A DNA stretch of 9,412 nt from Dehalococcoidia bacterium (GTDB taxonomy: Bacteria; Chloroflexota; Dehalococcoidia; SZUA-161). The stretch spans positions 1-9,412 of the forward strand of contig SOKG01000316.1 of assembly GCA_004376205.1 (NCBI GenBank), in the 5' to 3' direction. Of this stretch, positions 1 through 5,174 are shown piece by piece. Positions within the stretch are counted from its first letter, which is position 1. Each line of letters opens with the position of its first letter. Under the pieces are notes generated by a model. It did not search any database. It saw only the letters and a list, made by a program, of their open reading frames with translations, and was not told the DNA's origin. Made by a program: the position numbers and the translations under genes.

Positions 1-414
1 GTTAGTGCCACCTTTCACGGTCGCGACATCTTTGCCCCCGTTGCTTCCAATCTCTCCCTAGGCACCCCTCCCCAGGATTTCGGCGATGAGATTGATACCC
101 TTTTCACCTTCCCCATGCCCCGACCTAAAATGGGAGAGGACGGAGTGCTTATCGGTCACATCCTTCACATCGACCGCTTTGGCAACCTGATTACCGATAT
201 CAGGAGGGAGGACCTCCCTAAGGGGAACCTCTTCATCGATGTTGCCGGTCATTTCATAGAGAGTTTAAGCCCATCCTATGCTGAGGGGGAGGAGCTGCTG
301 GCCATCATCGGCAGCAGCGGCAGGCTTGAGGTTTCCCTGAAGAACGGTAACGCCGCTGCCCTGCTCAGGGCGAAGGTTGGTAGCCTGGTGAGGATCAGCA
401 GCTTAGGTAAATAG
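1..414 (+). CDS. SAM hydroxide adenosyltransferase (DUF62 family), 3' part only
   Basis: The frame is open from base 1 to the TAG at 412-414, so the 5' part lies outside the window. About 137 residues are visible. The motif TFHGRDIFAPVA near the start is the signature at the end of the N-terminal domain in this family. DGVLIGHILHIDRFGNLITD, about 45 residues on, is the conserved opening of the C-terminal beta-barrel domain (D-x-F-G-N-L-I-T). Family members hydrolyse S-adenosylmethionine to adenosine and methionine; the fluorinase and chlorinase enzymes are relatives. The visible part is intact and ends at a usual length for the family. The prenyltransferase gene starts 16 bases downstream on the same strand, so the two are probably co-transcribed. 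Family is confident from the motifs; the physiological role here is unknown. Confidence 0.88.
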   Translation, partial: VSATFHGRDIFAPVASNLSLGTPPQDFGDEIDTLFTFPMPRPKMGEDGVLIGHILHIDRFGNLITDIRREDLPKGNLFIDVAGHFIESLSPSYAEGEELLAIIGSSGRLEVSLKNGNAAALLRAKVGSLVRISSLGK

Positions 415-417
415 TAG

Positions 418-433
418 AAAGGAGACAGCTACG
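418..433 (+). promoter_or_regulatory. Shine-Dalgarno that decides the prenyltransferase start (ACG 431)
   Basis: AAAGGAG at 418-424 is a strong ribosome binding site placed 6 bases before ACG 431-433. No ATG, GTG or TTG occurs in frame between the upstream stop (404-406) and GTG 497, and nothing like a Shine-Dalgarno precedes GTG 497. The site therefore points to an ACG start or to a mutated or misread ATG. Confidence 0.6.
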
Positions 434-1378
434 GGGAAAGTCGGTAATTGGGTCAAGTTTTGGTTTGGCACCATAAGAGCGCCCTTCTTCGTTGCCGTGA
501 TCACCCCCGCTATCCTGGGGACTGCCATCGCCTGGCAAAGCAGCGGGGCATTTCACTGGCACTATTTTCTGCTGGTGCTTTTGGGCGCTGCCTTAATAAA
601 CGGCGGGACGAACCTAGTTAATGATTATTTCGATCGCTCCACCGATGACATCAATGTAGAGTATGTGGCCCCGTTCACCGGGGGGAGTCGCATGATTCAG
701 CAGGGACTCATCGCCCCATCGCGGGTACTCGGGGCGGGAATGCTCTGCTTCGCTGCGGCAGCGGCGATGGGGGCATATCTCGTCTGGGCCACCTGGGCCA
801 GTGGCCCCATGATTCTCATACTGGGGGCTATAGGGGTCTTTTGTGGCTTTTTCTACACCACCCCGCCGTTAAAACTAGGGTACCGATGGCCGGCGGAGGC
901 GATAGTGGGGCTGAATTGTGGCATCCTGGTGACTCTGGGGGCCTACTGGATTCAAGTTCAGGCGTTTTCCTGGCAATCGCTTGAATCCTGGGTGCCGGTG
1001 ATCGCCTCCATTCCCCTGGGTATTCTCATTGCTGCGGTTCTATGGGTAAATGAGATCCCGGATTATGTCGCCGACAAAGCGGTGGGCAAAAACCACATGG
1101 TAGTAATATTGGGCAAGGAGAGGGCAGCGAAGGGATATGCAGTCTTGTTGATCGCTGCCTATATTTGCATAGCGCTCATGGTAATTCCCGGCGAGATTCC
1201 CCTGCTCGCTCTGCTGGGGCTTCTGGCATTCCCTCTGGCATTCAGGGCAATGAGGATCGCAGTAAAGAATTATGCCGATTCTCCTTCTCTAGCTCCGGCC
1301 AATGCCATGACTCCGATGATATACCTCGCCACCGGTCTGCTGATGTCAGTGGGTTTTCTTATCGCCGGGGTTCTATGA
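431..1378 (+). CDS. UbiA-family prenyltransferase, MenA-like, apparent ACG start
   Basis: This is a membrane prenyltransferase that would transfer a polyprenyl chain from its diphosphate to an aromatic acceptor, probably 1,4-dihydroxy-2-naphthoate in menaquinone synthesis. Counted from the GTG at 497, the first Asp-rich motif NDYFDRSTDD lies at residues 42-51 and the second, NEIPDYVADKAVGKN, at 185-199. FYTTPPLKLGYR at 119-130 matches the MenA loop. Eight or nine hydrophobic segments are visible. The first canonical in-frame start is GTG 497, but it has no Shine-Dalgarno and would remove FWFGTIRAPFFVAV, the conserved R-x-P beginning of helix 1. The frame is open upstream to 407, and an ACG at 431 sits 6 bases after AAAGGAG. 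The ACG start gives 315 residues, the usual length. A natural or erroneous ATG-to-ACG change is the alternative. MenA versus another UbiA acceptor cannot be settled here. Confidence 0.85.
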   Translation, partial: TGKVGNWVKFWFGTIRAPFFVAVITPAILGTAIAWQSSGAFHWHYFLLVLLGAALINGGTNLVNDYFDRSTDDINVEYVAPFTGGSRMIQQGLIAPSRVLGAGMLCFAAAAAMGAYLVWATWASGPMILILGAIGVFCGFFYTTPPLKLGYRWPAEAIVGLNCGILVTLGAYWIQVQAFSWQSLESWVPVIASIPLGILIAAVLWVNEIPDYVADKAVGKNHMVVILGKERAAKGYAVLLIAAYICIALMVIPGEIPLLALLGLLAFPLAFRAMRIAVKNYADSPSLAPANAMTPMIYLATGLLMSVGFLIAGVL

Positions 1379-1379
1379 A

Positions 1380-1510
1380 CTATTCCACCACCACGGCGGT
1401 GCCAACACAATCGACTCCCAGTGTTCCCTTTGCGCTTACGGTAGGGGTTTGATCCTGGCCACTGTATCTCTATGTAGTGGTTACAGCCGCCATAAATCGT
1501 TCCCCCTTTC
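1380..1510 (-). pseudogene. Possible gene tail of unknown family between the prenyltransferase and dnaK remnant
   Basis: No intact gene lies in the convergent gap 1379-1549. On the minus strand, two adjacent frames together read like the end of a protein. One frame gives GGTIYGGCNHYIEIQWPG (about 1507 to 1454). The next gives PTVSAKGTLGVDCVGTAVVV and ends at TAG 1382-1380, two bases past the stop of the convergent prenyltransferase. If real, this is the 3' end of some gene joined behind the truncated dnaK by deletion, with one frameshift. I recognise no family. Composition alone could mislead here, so confidence is low. A 25-codon plus-strand frame (1375-1452) overlapping the prenyltransferase stop is not convincing as a gene. 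Confidence 0.2.
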
Positions 1511-1549
1511 CTTGGAACTGGACACCATGGTGCAGACGGGACGCGGAGG

Positions 1550-2158
1550 GGGTGATGGAGGGTAGGTTGATCTCAGTCTGCATCAGGGTGGAGAGCTCGC
1601 ACTGGCTTTCTCCGCCGTCTCCTTGAGCCGCTGCAGCGCCATGCGATCCTGTTTCAGGTCGATGCCCTGCTCTCGCTTGAACTCGGCTGCGATCCAGCCG
1701 ATTATCCTCTGGTCGAAGTCGTCACCGCCGAGGTGGGTGTCGCCACTGGTCGATTTGACCTCAAAGGTGCCCTCGCCCAGCTCCAGGATAGAGATGTCGA
1801 AGGTGCCCCCACCCAGGTCAAAGACGGCGATGGTCTTGTCCCCTTTCTTGTCCAGGCCGTAGGCCAGAGCGGCCGCTGTCGGCTCGTTGATGATCCTGAG
1901 CACCTCGAGGCCGGCAATCTTACCCGCATCCTTGGTCGCCTGGCGCTGGCTGTCGTTGAAATAGGCAGGGACGGTGATCACCGCCTGGCGCTTGGCGGAC
2001 TGCCCCACATACCGCTCTCCGATTTTGGTGCTTACTGCTGCCACCGAGGGCGTGACCCGACCCCCCTCGCTATTTTCGATGACCATCGGCTCCCCGGCCT
2101 CCATCACTGCCATGCAGGAGTTGGTGGTCCCCAGGTCTATTCCTAGTACCTTTACCAT
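1550..2158 (-). pseudogene. dnaK: dnaK (Hsp70) remnant: internal deletion, frameshift, missing 3' two thirds
   Basis: The 5' end is textbook DnaK: VLGIDLGTTNSCMAVMEAGE at the start, then INEPTAAALAYGLDKK, VFDLGGGTFDISI and DTHLGGDDFDQRI from the ATPase domain. Three lesions are visible. First, SAKRQAV runs straight into VITVPAYFND, skipping about 80 residues that are present in every DnaK; the junction is near 1983-1990. Second, one base is missing at about 1602, where the expected K codon AAG reads AG, so the frame goes to SASSPP and stops at 1583. The other frame continues the true sequence as CELSTLMQTEINLPSIT down to about 1550. Third, the remaining roughly 400 residues, including the substrate-binding domain, are absent. 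The start is ATG 2158, 7 bases after AAGGAGG, still intact. It follows the grpE remnant by 24 bases. A functional chaperone copy presumably exists elsewhere in the genome. Confidence 0.9.
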
Positions 2159-2182
2159 TTATGTTCCTCCTTCTTTATTTAA

Positions 2183-2774
2183 TTAGCTTGCGATTGGCTC
2201 GCCTTGTTCACTTGCCTTAGATACGACTACCTGCGCCGGGCGAATGACCCTATCGTGAAGCTTATAGCCATCTCTAATTACAGCCTTGACTCTCCCCTCA
2301 TCGTGGTCCGAACTCGCCTCGCAGAACACGGCCTCATGCTCCCAGGGGTCGAAGTCTTTGCCCTCGGCATCGATCCTCTTGAGCCCCTCTTCCTCCAGGG
2401 TTGCCCTCAGCTTTTGCTGGATGAGAGCGATGCCCTTTACCCACTCAGCATCTGCCATTTGCTGAGGCACTGGCCCCAGAGCACAGGCGCAAATCGTCCA
2501 GGATCGGCAGCAGCTTGAGGATCAGGGCCTTGTTGCTAGACCTTGTCTGCTCCTCCCTCTCCCGCTCCACGCGGCGCTTGTAATTGATGAAATCGGCCTG
2601 GAGCCTCTGCAGAAGGTCACGGTATTCCTCTACCTCGGCATTTGTCCCCTCGGGCTCTGAAGGCCTTGGCTCGGGACTTTCCTTGCGATCTGGCCGCAGG
2701 CCAAAGGCCTCCTCAAGGCACCCGGGGCCGAAGAATTCCCCTTCCTCTCTCCCTCCTCTGCTGGGTCTATACAT
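2183..2774 (-). pseudogene. grpE: grpE nucleotide-exchange factor gene, frameshifted
   Basis: Two frames together make one GrpE. The 5' frame has an acidic, charged N-terminus, then the coiled-coil piece LLQRLQADFINYKRRVERER and KALILKLLPILDDL. The 3' frame resumes with VPQQMADAEWVKGIALIQQK and the head domain ending in DRVIRPAQVVVSK. The break lies at about 2482-2491, where seven bases stand in place of the expected six between DDL and the ALGPVPQQ continuation, a net +1 shift. Unrepaired, the product stops at 2445 and lacks the DnaK-binding head. The start is ATG 2774, 3 bases after GGAGGGA; the TTG at 2786 upstream overlaps that Shine-Dalgarno region and is not a likely start. The gene sits 15 bases after the zinc-ribbon gene and before dnaK, so all three were probably one transcript. 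A sequencing error is possible for this lesion alone, but the wrecked dnaK next door favours real decay. Confidence 0.85.
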
Positions 2775-2789
2775 CGCTCCCTCCAATTC

Positions 2790-3080
2790 TTAATCGTTGT
2801 CCTCCTCCCTATCAGGCTCAACGTGTGGCAAAGCATGGAGCTTAAAAAGCGTGGATATTCCGCCTTCCCACCCTGTGAATGTACCCTCTCCCCACTGTAA
2901 GTCCGGCAAGGAATTCAAGAATTCCTTTTCAGCGCCGCAGTACTTGCACACGCCTCTGCTGGTAGGGCCATTGGGGCTCTCGATTATCCAGTAGTGGCAG
3001 CAATCGCCTTTGGTCTTCTCTTCTTCCTGTGTAGTCTTGGCTTTGTGTTCTTTACGTGTAGTCTTAGGTTTGTTTCCCAT
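2790..3080 (-). CDS. Small zinc-ribbon protein of unknown function
   Basis: This 96-residue protein starts at ATG 3080, 7 bases after GAGGGG; a GTG three bases earlier is the alternative. The N-terminus is lysine- and glutamate-rich and looks disordered, with a repeated KAKTTQEE/KPKTTRKE pattern. The core runs DCCHYWIIESPNGPTSRG (26-43) then VCKYCGAEKEF (44-54). The CCH pair at 27-29 and the C-x-x-C at 45-48 are likely zinc ligands. I recall the pattern H-x-W-x-I-x-x-PNG-x-x-S-x-G-x-C-x-x-CG in small hypothetical proteins of Chloroflexota and relatives, but know no function. It has its own promoter with a Crp-type dyad at 3138-3153 and is followed after 15 bases by the broken grpE. Its intact frame suggests it is still selected while the chaperone genes behind it have decayed. 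Confidence 0.7.
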   Translation of the reverse strand: MGNKPKTTRKEHKAKTTQEEEKTKGDCCHYWIIESPNGPTSRGVCKYCGAEKEFLNSLPDLQWGEGTFTGWEGGISTLFKLHALPHVEPDREEDND

Positions 3081-3103
3081 CACGCGCCCCCTCGTCTCTC
3101 AGT

Positions 3104-3153
3104 CAGGGTCATTCTAGGTTAAGGGATAACCCTTGTATGCGACTTTTGTCTCA
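3104..3153 (-). promoter_or_regulatory. Promoter of the zinc-ribbon unit with Crp-like activator site
   Basis: On the minus strand the dyad TGAGAC-AAAA-GTCGCA occupies 3153-3138. TAGAAT, one mismatch from the sigma70 -10 consensus, occupies 3116-3111. No recognisable -35 box lies 17 bases upstream. Taking the start at 3104, the dyad centre is at -41.5, the class II activator position. The leader to ATG 3080 would be about 23 bases and contains the Shine-Dalgarno. The same arrangement is repeated at 3769-3818. Confidence 0.6.
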
Positions 3154-3171
3154 TTGGGACGCGATGATGGG
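3134..3171. repeat. Promoter direct repeat, copy 1
   Basis: These 38 bases are identical to 3799-3837 except for one extra A in the other copy (at 3821). The block includes the 16-bp dyad and a further GGGACGCGATGATGGG lying upstream of it in the sense of the minus-strand genes. Weaker similarity (about 16 of 23 bases) continues to the TAGAAT box, which suggests that a whole promoter was duplicated. Confidence 0.85.
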
Positions 3172-3207
3172 GTAATGCGGTGGGATGGGACAAACGGGGC
3201 TCAGGGA

Positions 3208-3245
3208 AAATGTTAGACCCTCCCCTAGGGAAGGGTCTAACATTT
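3208..3245 (-). terminator. Long hairpin, probable terminator of the membrane-protein gene
   Basis: The arms AAATGTTAGACCCT (3208-3221) and AGGGTCTAACATTT (3232-3245) pair perfectly over 14 bp. They flank the palindrome CCCTAGGG (3223-3230), with a single C/A mismatch between arm and palindrome. The hairpin lies 35 bases past the stop of the minus-strand gene at 3281. On that strand the stem is followed by only a short U-run (ATTTTCCC), so termination may be weak. A DNA-level role (protein site or miniature element) cannot be excluded. Confidence 0.55.
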
Positions 3246-3280
3246 CGGCATGGTACAATCGGGGCCTAACCCTAACCTGC

Positions 3281-3751
3281 CTAAGCTGTTCTTCTTACTA
3301 ACCCAAACAGCACTACCCCGGTCCCCCCAAGAGCGATCCCCATAATAATCATGAAGACACCGCTGGCGATAACCACGTCGGTAACACCAAAGCCTAGAAC
3401 GGCAAGGTACAGGTAGTTCTCCATGTTCAATGCCTGTGCATAGCTCAAATGCGTGGGGTTTGTTGGGTCAAAACGACCCCCGGCCAACAGATCTTCGTAG
3501 GTCGGGGCTATTGCTCGGCGATGCTCCCTTATGGTGTCAGCAACCCTTTGTGCTTCCTCTGCAGTATCAATTACGTTGCCTTTTGCTACCTCTTCCTCGG
3601 GGAGAAGGTAAGTTACCTGTTCTTCCCACATCGCCTCCCTCAGCAGATTGTCCTTATCCACGCCTTGGGCAATGAACAATATGCCCAGAGCCAGGCTCAC
3701 CACGCCCAAGAGCAGCATCACTATCGCTAGATACCGGCTGATACGTACCAC
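3281..3751 (-). CDS. Two-membrane-segment protein of unknown function
   Basis: I chose GTG 3751 as the start (156 residues). It lies 8 bases after AAGGAGG. The longer TTG 3772 overlaps that Shine-Dalgarno, and a predicted transcription start at about 3769 would fall after it. Residues 8-30 (LAIVMLLLGVVSLALGILFI) form a membrane segment with a single basic cap in front. A soluble stretch of about 80 residues follows (EEAQRVADTIREHR, TYEDLLAGG, NPTHLSYAQALNMENYLY). The protein ends with a long hydrophobic region, 114-152, probably one or two helices, and a basic tail LVRRTA. The layout resembles small membrane proteins of unknown function common in actinobacteria and Chloroflexota, in which the loop carries a similar T-Y-E-x-L segment. 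Its promoter carries the Crp-type dyad, so it may respond to the neighbouring regulator. Confidence 0.72.
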   Translation of the reverse strand: MVRISRYLAIVMLLLGVVSLALGILFIAQGVDKDNLLREAMWEEQVTYLLPEEEVAKGNVIDTAEEAQRVADTIREHRRAIAPTYEDLLAGGRFDPTNPTHLSYAQALNMENYLYLAVLGFGVTDVVIASGVFMIIMGIALGGTGVVLFGLVRRTA

Positions 3752-3768
3752 GTTTTTCACCTCCTTCT

Positions 3769-3818
3769 GCAAAATATTCTAGGTCAGGAGATAATATCTG
3801 TATGCGACTTTTGTCTCA
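3769..3818 (-). promoter_or_regulatory. Promoter of the membrane-protein gene with Crp-like activator site
   Basis: The dyad TGAGAC-AAAA-GTCGCA is at 3818-3803 on the minus strand, identical to the one at 3138-3153. TAGAAT lies at 3781-3776. The distance from dyad centre (3810.5) to the -10 box is 29.5 bases, exactly as in the other copy. The predicted start at 3769 puts the dyad at -41.5. The leader of 18 bases holds AAGGAGG and then GTG 3751. There is no clear -35 box, as expected for an activator-dependent promoter. Confidence 0.62.
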
Positions 3819-3837
3819 TTAGGGACGCGATGATGGG
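3799..3837. repeat. Promoter direct repeat, copy 2
   Basis: This is the second copy of the block at 3134-3171, differing by one inserted A at 3821. It contains the 16-bp dyad and the GGGACGCGATGATGGG extension, which sits between about -51 and -69 relative to the predicted start and may hold a further protein site. Confidence 0.85.
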
Positions 3838-3876
3838 ATTAAAGAGAGAATTGGGGAAAGTAGGACTTAGCGGTGC

Positions 3877-4083
3877 CTAGCGCTCCTCGATAACTATCTC
3901 AAAGGGGCAAGCTATGGCTCCGGTGGGGCAGACGGCTTCGCACTCAGTGCACCAGCCGCACTCTTCGGTTTCGATAACAGTTATAACGTTGTCAACCAGC
4001 ACCAGGGCGTTACAATAGCATACGCTGACGCACAACCCACATCCGTCACACTTTTCCCGGTCTACTACAGGCATTTCTGCCAC
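3877..4083 (-). CDS. Small ferredoxin with two [4Fe-4S] clusters
   Basis: This is an electron carrier of the bacterial 2[4Fe-4S] type. With GTG 4083 as start it has 68 residues. The cluster motifs are C12-x-x-C15-x-x-C18-x-x-x-C22 (KCDGCGLCVSVC) and C42-x-x-C45-x-x-C48-x-x-x-CP (ECGWCTECEAVCP). The first motif is followed by Y-C instead of the usual proline. An additional Cys-Pro occurs at 59-60. ATG 4098 is also in frame, but a start there has no Shine-Dalgarno. GGAGG at 4092-4096 lies 8 bases before GTG 4083, and a predicted transcription start near 4100 fits the shorter form. The gene lies 64 bases after the Crp-like regulator and has a copy of the dyad overlapping that regulator's stop codon. 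The redox partner is unknown; the flavoprotein fusion at 7590-9412 is a nearby candidate. Confidence 0.88.
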   Translation of the reverse strand: MAEMPVVDREKCDGCGLCVSVCYCNALVLVDNVITVIETEECGWCTECEAVCPTGAIACPFEIVIEER

Positions 4084-4099
4084 TCTATCGGCCTCCATC

Positions 4100-4150
4100 C
4101 GTAATCATCTTAAGACCAGAGCCGACTAGCTGTCTGCGACCTTTGTCTCA
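4100..4150 (-). promoter_or_regulatory. Promoter of the ferredoxin gene with Crp-like site overlapping the regulator's stop codon
   Basis: TGAGAC-AAAG-GTCGCA runs from 4150 to 4135 on the minus strand; its first three bases are the TGA stop of the Crp-like gene. TAAGAT (4 of 6 to the -10 consensus) is at 4112-4107, giving a start near 4100 and a dyad centre at about -42.5. The -10 match is weaker and the spacing one base longer than in the other two promoters. Confidence 0.5.
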
Positions 4151-4819
4151 AGCCGCTGCCCCCGCCATTTCCCTGAGTGCTTCCTTATCGGTAATTACGA
4201 TGCGGTGGCGATCCAACCTGATGGCCCCGTCCTCTTCCAGTGTTTTCAGCGACCTGCCAATCATCTCCCGCGCAGTGCCCGCCATAGCTGCCATCTCCTG
4301 CTGTGTGAGCCGTGGCCTGAGGCCAGTTCCATCTCCAGCGTGCTCAAGGAGTATCTTGGCCACCCTGCCAATAACGTGCCTGAAGGACAGGTCCTCCACC
4401 AGCGACACCAGATGTCGTACTCTGTGGGAAAGAAGCTGGGTTGCATTCAGGGCTACCTGTGGGTGCTCCCGTAGGATAACCTCCAGGTCACTCTTTCTTA
4501 TCCCGTAAAGGACAACGGGTCCCATAGCCTGGGCACTGGCCGGATTTGGTCCGCCGTCGAAGACAGGGACATCGTTGAAGGACTCGCCGGGGCGTATAAG
4601 GCAGAGAATCTGCTCCTTGCCGTCAGCCGACGTCTTGAACACCTTCACCACTCCGGAGGCCACAAAATACAGCGCCTCAGCGGGCTCACCTTCGAGCAGG
4701 ATCAACTCGCCTCTCTCAGCCGTTTTCTCGAAGATGAGGTTCCTCACCGAATCAAGCTGAGCAGGGCCAAGCCCGGAAAAGTAAGGGATGGACTGCAAAA
4801 ACTCTACCTGAACATCCAT
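4148..4819 (-). CDS. Crp/Fnr-family transcriptional regulator
   Basis: This 223-residue protein is the usual length for the family. Residues 11-115 form the cyclic-nucleotide-binding-like beta roll (IPYFSGLGPAQLDSV; GELILLEGEPAEALYFVASG; LCLIRPGESFNDVPVF). Residues 130-145 are the dimer helix. The C-terminal winged helix-turn-helix has LTQQEMAAMAGTAREMIGRS, with R184, E185 and R189 matching the R-E-x-x-x-R residues by which E. coli CRP reads TGTGA. The phosphate-binding stretch of cAMP receptors (G-E-L, then R-S-A) is replaced by FND and NPASAQ, so cAMP is an unlikely ligand. Only one Cys is present, so an Fnr-type iron-sulfur cluster is also unlikely; the signal is unknown. The ATG 4819 start follows a weak Shine-Dalgarno. 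Three matching dyads lie in front of the next three transcription units. Confidence 0.9.
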   Translation of the reverse strand: MDVQVEFLQSIPYFSGLGPAQLDSVRNLIFEKTAERGELILLEGEPAEALYFVASGVVKVFKTSADGKEQILCLIRPGESFNDVPVFDGGPNPASAQAMGPVVLYGIRKSDLEVILREHPQVALNATQLLSHRVRHLVSLVEDLSFRHVIGRVAKILLEHAGDGTGLRPRLTQQEMAAMAGTAREMIGRSLKTLEEDGAIRLDRHRIVITDKEALREMAGAAA

Positions 4820-4870
4820 ATTTCATAACCCAATCGGGAAGGCAACGATGGCGCCCGGCGAATCATAAGC

Positions 4871-4897
4871 ATTATACCAGCCACTTGGCAGAAGTGG
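4871..4897 (-). promoter_or_regulatory. Extended -10 promoter of the Crp-like gene with an overlapping dyad
   Basis: A perfect TATAAT at 4876-4871 is preceded by TGG, giving the extended -10 form TGnTATAAT. No good -35 box is seen. The perfect inverted repeat CCACTT-N5-AAGTGG occupies 4881-4897, right across the spacer and the upstream edge, where a bound protein would block RNA polymerase. This dyad differs from the Crp-type site, so it may serve another repressor. Confidence 0.5.
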
Positions 4898-4924
4898 AAC
4901 TAGTGTCCCTCCTGCCTAGTGAAA

Positions 4925-5133
4925 TCGAGGGAATCATCATTGGTAAATCAGGGAGCCGCCCGTGGTACGCATGCCTCTGGTCCAGATTGGGTCTTTGATG
5001 GAGATGGGCACGCCATGCAGCGGTGACAGCTCGCTGCCTCGGCCTGCTCGTGGGCCACGCTAAGGTAAGCGTTCAGCCGACGACTAAGCCGCTCTCTGCG
5101 TTCGAGGAGGAATCGGCTCTTGCGAGCTTTCAT
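4925..5133 (-). pseudogene. Amidase-signature family gene remnant, N-terminal part only
   Basis: The first frame from ATG 5133, behind GGAAGGTGAG, reads SRFLLERRERLSRRLNAYLS then VAHEQAEAA. This matches the amidase N-terminus in which a helix of type LLERIERLNPRLNAYLTV precedes the core. The frame then breaks near 5030. The next frame reads PLHGVPISIKD (the catalytic-lysine motif) followed by TRGMRTTGGSLIY and stops at 4951-4949; a further shifted frame may go on as PNDDSLDF. The catalytic serines of the Ser-cisSer-Lys triad and the remaining 350 or so residues are missing. Taken literally, the first frame would give a 61-residue protein ending in a CHRCMAC segment, but that segment is an artefact of reading the amidase sequence out of frame. 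It lies between the nuclease-like gene and the Crp-like gene. Confidence 0.75.
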
Positions 5134-5174
5134 AGCATACTCACCTTCCCGGTGGAGGATGGACACCTTATAGG

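Noticed and set aside
1165..1452. Plus-strand ORF overlapping the prenyltransferase end, including an ATG overlapping its stop at 1375
   Set aside because: Most of it is an out-of-frame shadow of the prenyltransferase. The independent part after ATG 1375 is only 25 codons with no recognisable feature.
1733..2146. Long plus-strand ORF opposite dnaK
   Set aside because: It lies wholly antisense to recognisable DnaK codons and has no ribosome site or family motif.
2184..2518. Programmed frameshifting as an explanation for the split grpE
   Set aside because: No slippery heptamer or downstream structure stands out at the shift, GrpE is not known to use recoding, and the adjacent dnaK is independently destroyed.
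3877..4098. ATG 4098 as the ferredoxin start
   Set aside because: It has no ribosome site and would sit almost at the predicted transcription start. GTG 4083 has GGAGG at 8 bases and leaves the first cluster motif complete.
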